The position numbers were made by a program, and so were the translations under genes. Positions 56,677 through 64,000 of a stretch of 64,000 nucleotides of DNA are shown in pieces. This DNA comes from Trachythela sp. YZ-2020 (Eukaryota > Cnidaria > Anthozoa > Malacalcyonacea > Clavulariidae): contig JADLSH010000355.1 of the NCBI GenBank assembly GCA_016169945.1, forward strand, positions 2,599,501 to 2,663,500, read 5' to 3'. The notes beneath the pieces are model-generated. The model worked only from the letters and a program-made list of their open reading frames with translations, did not search any database and was not told the DNA's origin. Numbering within the stretch: the stretch's first letter is position 1; each line of letters starts with the position of its first letter.

Positions 56677-56765
56677 GGTCGGCATTCGGCAATGCCGACC
56701 TAAATGCCGACCTGCAAAGCGATATGTGTAGATTTAGGTCGGCAAAATTTTGCCGACCTACTTTC
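56677..56765. repeat. AGGTCGGCA hairpin cluster
   Basis: CAGGTCGGCATTCGGCAATG with CCGACCTAAATGCCGACCTG, then TAGGTCGGCAAAATTTTGCC. Another copy lies near 57642. Confidence 0.6.
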
Positions 56766-57255
56766 AACTTTCACATACGCATTTTCAACGATGATGTTTT
56801 AATTATCAGGTTTTGATCATTAGCTTGCGTATCAAAATACGCTTTGCGAGTATCAAATTTAATTAAATTACCATTGATTGACATGTTTACGCACAAGCAA
56901 ATACATATTTTCGTGCAGGGGTTTTCCCCATTTTTCAGCGTAACTGTTTTTGCGTATTTATAGTCTACAGGTTTAAAATAAGCATTGTTTTAGGGAAAAA
57001 ATGCTTAATTGTAGTGTCTAGTGAGTATCTTGTTACTGCAAGTGTTTGAGTAGCGTGCAAGATTTTCCAGACATTGGCAATTGACACTTGAAGTACTGTA
57101 ATCTTAACATGTAATGACTAAATATACAACAACAAGACCTTAGCTAGCATGACTCCCGTGAATAGGCAAATATTTTAGCGCTCACGATCTTGTCATTGGC
57201 TGTCAATGGAATTTGCTTGCTCATGGTCATGCTATATGTACATGCACTGTTCGAT

Positions 57256-57551
57256 TGGAGTTTTATTTATTTATTTTATTTATTAGATTCGCCAATATTA
57301 CAATACATAACACAATAACAGCATACAGTATGACAAAACAAGACATACGACTATAGGCAGGGTGACCGCAACAGCGTGAGCCAATTACTGCGACCCGAAA
57401 TTAAAGACATACAAACATAAAATAGTATCAGAGTTCGAGCGGTATTACACTTGGTGCATATAGTTTTAAATGTTCGTGGATTGTCAGGATCGTAGGAGAT
57501 TTTGTCATACATTTTGTTAGTTGTTTTGTTTGCTATTGGCATTGATTGCAA
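57256..57551 (-). mobile_element. LINE 3' tail remnant
   Basis: The minus-strand frame ends TLILFYVCMSLISGRSNWLT then LLRSPCL and a stop, followed by AATAAATAAAATAAATAAAT, the layout of a LINE end with its tail. Confidence 0.4.
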
Positions 57552-57986
57552 TTAATTGCGGTTTATAAATACGCGTATTATTTGTTTGGATTATTATACG
57601 TTTGGATTATTGTCTATTTGTTTTCGGAAAATATTTGCCGACCTAGATTGAGAATTATCGCTTGCATATGTTAGGTTAAGACATGTGGGTATAGAGTATA
57701 AAAAGCGAGTGTATAGACAACTACACTAGCGTACCGGCGATTTGAAGAGAGAGCTAATGAAAGGTTGAACATTTAAAGCTTTTATTATAAATTATTTAAT
57801 AACAATATCGTATTTTTCATAAACTTCGAGATGGGCATGCGCAGTAGTGCGACAATATTTCTCCCACAACCCACACACCAAATATTTTCTATAAATATCC
57901 GCATAAACTTCGAGATGGGCATGCGCAGTAGTGCGACAATATTTCTCCCACAACCCAAAGGCAAAAGATTTTCTATAAATGAAGAG

Positions 57987-58077
57987 GCAGTCCGCAGTCC
58001 GCAGTCCGCAGTCCGCAGTCCGCAGTCCGCAGTCCGCAGTCCGCAGTCCGCAGTCCGCAGTCCGCAGTCCGCAGTCC
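57987..58077 (-). repeat. GGACTGC x13 array
   Basis: 13 perfect units (written GCAGTCC on the plus strand) inside the right TIR, one fewer than the left. Confidence 0.95.
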
Positions 58078-58259
58078 GCGTTTTCCACCAAACCGTCGCG
58101 ATCGAAACAAAATAGTCTAGCATTGAAAATATTAAAATATAAAGGTCACTGCAAAATAAAGTTAACTTAAGGCAATATATCAACATTTATTTGTTATCAT
58201 TGACATTGTGACCGATTCTGAGACGCTAAAACCTCAGTCGAACAGATTTGTCATTGTGA

Positions 58260-59013
58260 CTACCTCCTCCACAGGCGCTTTATTAATTGGAGCGGGCTTG
58301 GAAAATTAGGGAAGGGACGCACGGGCGGCATAAAAAATGCGGGTAAGGCGAAGAGAAGCGCCTGCTGATTAATGTTCTCAAGATGGCAGAAGCTATTCAC
58401 CATTTATTTGACTATAATCGTCCGGAGAAAGAGTTTGTTAATGATTCTTATGAACGTAGGCTCTTACAAAAGGTTAAGGAAGGTGGGAAAGTACTTTGCC
58501 CTAACTGTCACGCTACTGGTGGCAAAAATAAATGAGCATATATACTTTTAGATTTGTTATACATATTTGTTATTATTTTGCATATAATTTTCCTTTCAAG
58601 TTATACATATTCGTAGTCAAATACATACTCATACTACATACTGAATGACACATTAATGATGTCGACATCACTAGCACTGAAGTCAATTGAAGCCTTCGCA
58701 TTTTGAGTGCATTTTTCGGTGTTGTCGCCCATCGAGACTGAGGACAAAAACACTTTGATTCAACGTTTCATATTTCAATTAATATGGATCATATTTCAGC
58801 AATAACTTTTAAAATATATCCATCTAAGATGGAAAACACGAAAATATATCGTTTTACGCTGTGATGGTCAATATTTCAGGCAGATTTTTTTGGATTCCCG
58901 ATTGTCGACATTTATGCCTGATTATCGACCATTATATGGCAGGCCCTTCGTCACTCTTTCCCTGATGCAAAATATCACCCGCCCGCGGGAAAAAGGGCCT
59001 GAGGAGGAGGTAG
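58260..59013. mobile_element. 754-bp TIR element with 9-bp TSD
   Basis: CTACCTCCTCCACAGGC and complement CTACCTCCTCCTCAGGC are the ends. TCATTGTGA is repeated exactly at 58251-58259 and 59014-59022. It carries a 50-codon ATG frame (58383-58535). Confidence 0.85.
58383..58535 (+). CDS. 50-residue ORF inside the 754-bp element
   Basis: ATG in AAGATGGCA context. The product starts MAEAIHHLFDYNRPEKEFVN and ends with CPNCHATGGKNK, containing one C-x2-C pair. The composition is protein-like and basic. It could be the remains of the first exon of the parent transposase or a captured host exon. No match recognised. Confidence 0.35.
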   Translation: MAEAIHHLFDYNRPEKEFVNDSYERRLLQKVKEGGKVLCPNCHATGGKNK

Positions 59014-59022
59014 TCATTGTGA

Positions 59023-59510
59023 TATTAACAAATGATCAAATATTTTAATGTTAATAAAAATACGCCTTTTATATAACTATAAGCCTTATATTTAAACAAC
59101 ACTTGTTTTATTAAATCGTATAGACTCTTCTAGTTAATTATTATGACTATATTTGCACAAAATTTGTCCTGAACAAAACTCCCGGACTGTATCAAAATTT
59201 CGTGTGATCATGAAGTTCGCCGTGACACTTTATAGTGTGACACTAGTTGTGCAGTTTATAGTATAGTATAATCATATCAAGTTATCGTATCCAAGTTTAC
59301 GCAAGCCATAATTAATACCATCTTGAAACGAATTCATCATTTAGTATAAACTAAACCAGACACGAAGAGAGACAGCACGCTATATATTTTGAAACAAGAT
59401 ACTTTGTTATTTCCGCTTTATTGTCAATTAGCATAAATTATGGCAATCTAGTTATGACGCGTTACCGACGGAAAAACGGGTCGGTAAATTTGGCGCGCTT
59501 GCAGGTGAGC
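59023..59510. other. No gene seen
   Basis: AT-rich intron sequence. Confidence 0.4.
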
Positions 59511-59606
59511 CAAGTCCGTCTCTCCCTCAAACTTTCCCGCGTTATTGCACCTCGCGCGCCGCTTCTCGGCGCGCTCGATCCCTCGGACTCTAGAGAGACG
59601 GACTTG
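59511..59606. mobile_element. 96-bp MITE, CAAGTCCGTCTCTC ends, opposite copy
   Basis: CAAGTCCGTCTCTCCCTCAA and TCTAGAGAGACGGACTTG; centre GCGCGCCGCTTCTCGGCGCG. Similarity to 55310-55384 includes outer GACTTGGATC and inner GGCTCACCTGCAA. Confidence 0.7.
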
Positions 59607-59726
59607 ATCCAAGTCTACTGTCCCCTCTGAGTGTCTAAATTGATCAAAGAAGTTCATGACTATCATGCAAATTTAAATACAAGTCAGGCAGACAGCATTT
59701 GAAGACTCAACAGTAACATTAATTAC

Positions 59727-59789
59727 CTCTTCTTCGAAATGGGTTTTTTCCACCTCTAAGTTATTTATGGTTCGCATTGCTTCTTTCAA
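59727..59789 (-). CDS. Coiled-coil gene, exon
   Basis: 63 nt in phase 0 between CCTTTTAG and GAG|GTAATT. Encodes LKEAMRTINNLEVEKTHFEE plus E. Helical, acidic. The intron between this exon and the one at 55 kb holds two large TIR elements. Confidence 0.55.
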
Positions 59790-60064
59790 CTAAAAGGTGT
59801 AGTAATAAAAACATGTGTTCTATAGGTGCTTAACTGGTTTCATTAAGTACAATATTTAGTCTGCATATGGTGGTCAATTGGTAATACTGAAATCATTATG
59901 TTTAATATAACAAGCATGACTGAACCATTTGTCAGAACAGAATGTAACAGTAGATTGGAATTGCTGAAGCTTAAACTTAAATCAACTAAAACGATCCTGA
60001 GAATTACCTCGTTCTCACTATATATAGTATAATATACAGTATAGTATAGAAATCTTCAACTATA

Positions 60065-60090
60065 CAGGGTGTCCCAAAAAAGTCCCCCTT
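60065..60090 (+). mobile_element. Solitary mariner-like terminus
   Basis: TA followed by CAGGGTGTCCCAAAAAAGTC is the style of a mariner end. The other end and a transposase were not found. Confidence 0.45.
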
Positions 60091-60343
60091 TAGAAATCAC
60101 TCTTGTGCGTTATTATACCTTTGGGAATTTAATTGAATTGTACATGAACGGCGGCAGTATTTACAACTTCCCTTCGTCCAAATAATTTAACGCAACGTAT
60201 AAGTTACGACAAATAGTCGTTGCTCTGTAGTCAGTTGAACCATTCTTACTCGAACTAGCCAGCGAACAGGCCCTCTGTGCTAGAAAAGGAGGGCCTGCAC
60301 GGAACCATGTGTTTTATTCGTTCCTTCTACTGATATGTACTAA

Positions 60344-61167
60344 AGGCCGTTTTCCACTACGCCCGTACCGTACCGTAACGTATCAAAACAAATTTTAAAT
60401 TTCAAAATTTAGGGAATATTCGTTGGGGAATACTTCCGTAGTACGCCAAAAAGTTGACTTGCGACGAAGTTTTTATTTTGATACGCGAATACACCCGGAA
60501 GTACGTGAATTTTTTAACCTATTTTCAATGTACGCATGCTCACCGATACGTTTCGCTACCTCTCTCCTCCGCAGAGGCTTACATGAAGTTTCTAATGAGG
60601 GAAAAGTGAGCGTGCAGGGAGTGATGGGAAGAGCGAAATAAAAGTAGCCTCTGCCAGTTAATGTAATAAATATGGCGGTTCGATATCAACCTTCGAGGGT
60701 GTTAAGAGATGTTTTCCACTTTCCTTTTCAGGCGTACTTGACTCTCCTGGAGTGAATCCAACATTAATATCTTCTTCTGTCAATTTGCACCGAAAAATAG
60801 CGAGAAATTGCAAATGAATATGGATATGTTGACTGAAAATATCCTCTAAATTGCAAAATTTCTTTATAAAAATGACTCCACTGACCTTCGATACTCAGAT
60901 TATGAAGATTTATTTCAATTTCTACCACATTTCCGTCCATTTCAGGTTTAAAAAGATGTCAAAGCAGTCAAACAAAAGGTTTGGTTCGAAAACCATACTT
61001 TTTTGCATTATCTGGCAGAGCCTTCTTTTCTTCATTTCAATCTTCCCATCACTCCCCGCGCGCTCACTTTTATTCAGGAAACTTCATGTAAGTTATTTGT
61101 AAATACTTAAGGAGGCTCTGCGGAGGAGAGAGTTTCGCTACGATACGGTTGAAGTGGAAAACGGGCT
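60344..61167. mobile_element. 824-bp PIF/Harbinger-like MITE
   Basis: AGGCCGTTTTCCACTACGCC at the left, complement AGCCCGTTTTCCACTTCAAC at the right, TAA at 60341-60343 and 61168-61170. CCGTATCGTAGCGAAAC on the right also appears in the MITE at 26987. Interior partly palindromic (CTCTCCTCCGCAGAGGCTTA near 60560, and its mirror near 61110). Confidence 0.75.
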
Positions 61168-61377
61168 TAAGACTGGATAGAGCCTCTGGGATAGAGCATC
61201 GTAATACAGAGCCCTAATAAGCCCTAATAGCAATTGAAGCCGGAAGTGAGTCGTGTTTTGAGAGCGGCGGCCATGTTTGACGGTTTTCACTTGTTTCCAT
61301 CTATCAAACTGACGTTACGCAATTTTCCCGATCTTCAAAGATTTTCATATTCGTTTTTCTTGATTTTTCTTCAATCT

Positions 61378-61452
61378 GGTTAGGGTTAGGTTAGGGTTAG
61401 GTTTTGGGTTAGGTTTTGGGTTAGGGGTTAGGGTAGGTTTTAGGGTTGGGGT
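61378..61452 (+). repeat. Degenerate TTAGGG-like tract
   Basis: Imperfect repeats of GGTTAGG, TTAGGG and GGTTTTGGGTTAGG over 75 bp. The metazoan telomere unit is TTAGGG, but such tracts are also common inside MITEs. Confidence 0.6.
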
Positions 61453-62415
61453 CAGTTACAAAGTTTTTAACTTTACTTCAAAGTTGAAACTAGTGATCCA
61501 AGGATAGTGCAAAGTTTTAAAAGACAAACGCTATGTTACATGGTATATAGTGCGCACGTAATTGTTGTGCATCCATGTTGTGTTGTGTTGATATATGCAT
61601 ATTACGTATTTACACGCGCAATTTTATTTGGCAATTATTTATACCTTTACTATTTTTATTTGCCATTGAAAATTGATGAAATGTGACAAGCTTTTGAAAA
61701 GCTAGCATGCCAGTTTTTCAACAAGTACACTTGTCAATGAAAAGCTTGTCACATTTCATCATTTGTAATTCTAAATTCGCGATGAGTAATTTATGTTTTT
61801 GCCAATATATTATATAGTAAGCAGATAAAATGTCTTTTGTTTACGGTTGCAATATTTTATTAGTTTTACTTTTATTTAATAGTTCAAACGATATGTTATA
61901 ATAAAACAAATATGTCAACTCAACATCGCGATTATTTCAAATTTTATTTATTTATAATTTCATTGTATATATAAAATTTCGAGAGTACGGTTGTACACAG
62001 ACTACTAAAATAAAGGCTAAGCGAAACTAGAAAGTATAATATAGAATGCATCATACGTCATAGTTATATAATATACAGACGCTCCTCACCAAAATGCCAT
62101 TCGCATTTGTAAACAACTGGCCCGTCAACAGAGATGTGAAGAATTTTAAAATGCAAATTGCCCAATACCTTTATACAAGAGGTTCAGAACGAAGAATTAT
62201 AAAAGAAATATAATTTGTTTGTTCTATTAATATTGCATAACAAATGTCATTTCACAATTATGCAGTTCATACTACACTCTGGTGACTCTACAAATTACAC
62301 TCTTCGAGTCTACGGACAGAGTATAGGCTATAGCAAATTCTACTATCTATAAAATTCGCCAGAAACAATGCAGTAGCCGTATTAATGTGTATAAATTGTA
62401 CGCAAGTCGACTTAC

Positions 62416-62526
62416 CTTTGATCGCTGGTAAAACCAATGCTGTACACTATAACTAACACATTCGATATTTACGGTATTAAAGGCCAAAGGGATCTCAATC
62501 ATCTCATCGGGTCTTGACTCTTGAAT
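62416..62526 (-). CDS. Possible upstream exon of the coiled-coil gene
   Basis: 111 nt ending TCAAAG|GTAAGT and starting after ATACAAG, phase 0. Encodes IQESRPDEMIEIPLAFNTVN then IECVSYSVQHWFYQRSK. It is not coiled-coil and lies between inverted repeats (61288-63170), so it may belong to another gene or be transposon-captured. The frame stays open further upstream to 62631, so the acceptor is uncertain. Confidence 0.4.
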
Positions 62527-63043
62527 CTTGTATATGTTTGAGGCGAAACTTACGCTTCGGAATTTATAAAAATATTGCAATAATGAATATTCGACCCATT
62601 CAGTATTGTCTATTGAATATATAAATGACAAAACGCACTACTAATCCAAAAGGCCAAAATGAAACGTTTATTTATAAATTTGATCGTATTTCCATCACAT
62701 TCCCACTCCCAGCTGCCACCATTGTTGCGGTAAATATTTCGAAATTTCGTATTTTCGTTCCGTGATATTATTAGGTCAGTGGACTTGAACGCACGTGTTC
62801 ATAGCTACCGGGGGAGTTAGCAACCCAATATTAGGCATATATATAAAACGATTGTTATGATGTAGACGTTTAATACCACAACCCAAATGTTGCTCGTAAA
62901 TCTAATTTCACACTGCATGAATACAACCGAATTGAGCTATAAGATAACTTGAAAGTGCTTAAAAAAGTTTCAACCCCAAAGATTAACAGATACGGTATTA
63001 ATAGAGAATCTTCGCAAACACCCCCCGGAAAGTTTACACTATG

Positions 63044-63074
63044 ATGTATGTATCTATGTATGTATCTATGTATC
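63044..63074 (+). repeat. ATGTATGTATCT microsatellite
   Basis: Short tandem ATGTATGTATCT repeat; mirrored frames are artefacts. Confidence 0.7.
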
Positions 63075-63170
63075 GCTCGTGTGAATTTTCGCCCCTCATC
63101 ACAATACTGCAAAGTTAAAAACTTTGCACTAAAAATGACGTAACGTCAGTTTGGTAGATGGAAACAAGTG

Positions 63171-64000
63171 GCGACCATGTTTGACAGCCCCACTTGAGGA
63201 GTGAATACAAAACTTTTCTATTGTGAAATTGACATTTTTTCGGGTTTTCGCTTTATACTCGGGAAGTATGTGAAGAAATCAAGTCAAATCTAGTATTTCA
63301 AGAACAAGCAATCATCATAGAAGTATGAAGAACATTTTAATGTTGAAAGAAGCTCAATCGTAAGTAAATAATTTGATATTTTGACCACCGATTTTGACGA
63401 AATGTCAGAGCTCGGCGACTGACCGTCCGAACACATCACTATACTCTACAGATTACAATGTAATTCAATTCTTTTTGTATAATAAAACAATCAGTTACTA
63501 CTTAGAGTACTGCAGCACTAATTGTTAAACTTTTTGATCCAGTAGGTAGGTTTAATAAGCTTGCGCGAGGCCGATTTGCAGTTCATACATTACTGTAGTT
63601 TGAATTTTAGACATGACAATGATGACATTTGTTTATGGCCAAGCCTTTAGTTTGAAAGTATTTCGGTTCTTTGAACTTTTCATGTTTGCTATAGCTGAGT
63701 TGTGCTTACAACATTGCTTAAGAATATTAAAGCTAAAAGAGAGCCATGTCATTGACATCTGAAGAGTGATGTGCTGTATTTGTTTGAAATGAAATGCGAG
63801 AAGAAATGTGTATCATATGTTTTGTGGCCAAAGTTCCTTTGAAAATATCTGTACATATTTAAAATATTCAAAATGTTTTTTATATGTTGTGTTTCAGGTG
63901 TATTTAAGACGATACAAATGTGAAAAAAGATTGTGAATGTTTTGAAGCCTCGTACATCAATTATCAAGAGCCACTATGCAAGTCTAGAAATTGCTGTTTA
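63171..64000. other. No gene seen
   Basis: AT-rich sequence without convincing exons or repeats. Confidence 0.4.

Larger units (their letters stand above)
55534..58094. mobile_element. 2.56-kb long-TIR element with 9-bp TSD (Mutator-like?)
   Basis: The ends GGTTTGGTGGAAAACGC are followed by GGACTGC arrays and about 330 bp of further inverted similarity (to ACCTAACATATGC). GTCGCGATC is repeated exactly at 55525-55533 and 58095-58103. Long TIRs with a 9-bp TSD suit Mutator-like elements; no transposase is present. It contains a palindrome (56010-56660) and a LINE tail. Open frames over the arrays are artefacts. Confidence 0.85.
61288..63170. repeat. Inverted pair around a possible exon
   Basis: CACTTGTTTCCATCTATCAA then ACTGACGTTACG (61288-61319) and its complement (63139-63170). 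Similarity continues with TACAAAGTTTTTAACTTT at 61456 and AAAGTTAAAAACTTTGCA at 63111. TSD unclear. Probably a 1.9-kb TIR element. Confidence 0.55.

Noticed and set aside
55551..58077. CRISPR-like arrays or repeat proteins (TADCGLR) at the GGACTGC tracts
   Set aside because: Pure 7-bp tandem repeats without spacers, in inverted TIRs of a transposon; all frames stay open because 7-bp units cycle through frames without a stop.
60008..60050. Micro-exon of the coiled-coil gene ending GAACGAG|GTAATT
   Set aside because: Donor is plausible but the upstream acceptor would leave only about 10 nt, and the sequence is AT dinucleotide-like.
61378..61452. Telomere or chromosome-fusion scar
   Set aside because: Only 75 bp and highly degenerate, within TIR-rich DNA; more likely a MITE-internal tract.
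1..64000. tRNA, rRNA, bacterial operons or riboswitches
   Set aside because: No cloverleaf, rRNA or operon pattern was recognised by eye; a tRNA or covariance-model scan would be needed to exclude small RNAs.

Overview
This window looks like a piece of a metazoan nuclear genome, most likely a cnidarian. It is AT-rich, its exons are short and split by introns, its LINE ends carry microsatellite tails, and it holds tyrosine-recombinase and Rep/SF3-helicase mobile genes of types I associate with corals, anemones and hydrozoans. The species call is inference. There are no operons, rRNA or tRNA genes that I can see. Almost everything recognisable is mobile DNA, mainly long palindromic (foldback) DNA transposons and MITEs nested in one another. 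I could define many of them to the base because target-site duplications (TSDs) and, in several cases, the uninserted site in the opposite palindrome arm are both present.

Layout. 1-4.7 kb: small inverted-repeat elements, a candidate secreted-protein exon (minus strand) and a short Crypton-like recombinase start. 4.7-7.1 kb: two foldback elements with 7-bp TSDs. 7.7-11.8 kb: a hAT-type element holding a TTAA-flanked element, then a second hAT. 12.6-13.6 kb: two phase-compatible exons of an unidentified minus-strand gene. 13.8-19.6 kb: foldback elements, including a three-level nest (7-bp-TSD element > TAA MITE > LINE reverse transcriptase). 21.6 kb: another candidate host exon. 22.2-26.8 kb: a nest of hAT palindromes with a LINE tail and two MITEs. 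28.5-39.0 kb: a 10.5-kb tyrosine-recombinase retrotransposon of the split-direct-repeat (Ngaro/PAT-like) kind with gag, RT-RNase H and recombinase genes. Its gag is apparently spliced; a MITE sits in gag exon 1 and a hAT in the gag intron. 39.7-41.6 kb: a MITE, a Rep scrap and a truncated LINE. 41.8-47.3 kb: a Tc1-like transposase gene split by a 4.8-kb TTAA palindrome that itself holds two MITEs. 49.5-50.3 kb: tandem repeats and a MITE. 50.6-51.8 kb: a Rep-like HUH endonuclease/SF3 helicase ORF. 52-62.5 kb: scattered in-phase exons of a minus-strand coiled-coil gene, one exon tandemly duplicated, with introns full of TIR elements (a 2.56-kb element with 9-bp TSD and 7-bp satellite ends, and a 754-bp element with 9-bp TSD). 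60.3-63.2 kb: a TAA MITE, telomere-like repeats and an inverted pair.

How it fits together. The retrotransposon has the parts for a reverse-transcribe-then-recombine cycle, but a one-base frameshift in pol and the insertions in gag make this copy unlikely to be autonomous. The Rep ORF keeps nuclease motifs II and III and the helicase motifs but lacks an upstream motif I in the open frame. The DNA transposons are non-autonomous: none carries an intact transposase, so they would depend on enzymes encoded elsewhere. The host genes are seen only as isolated exons supported by open frame, splice sites and phase; their identities are unknown.
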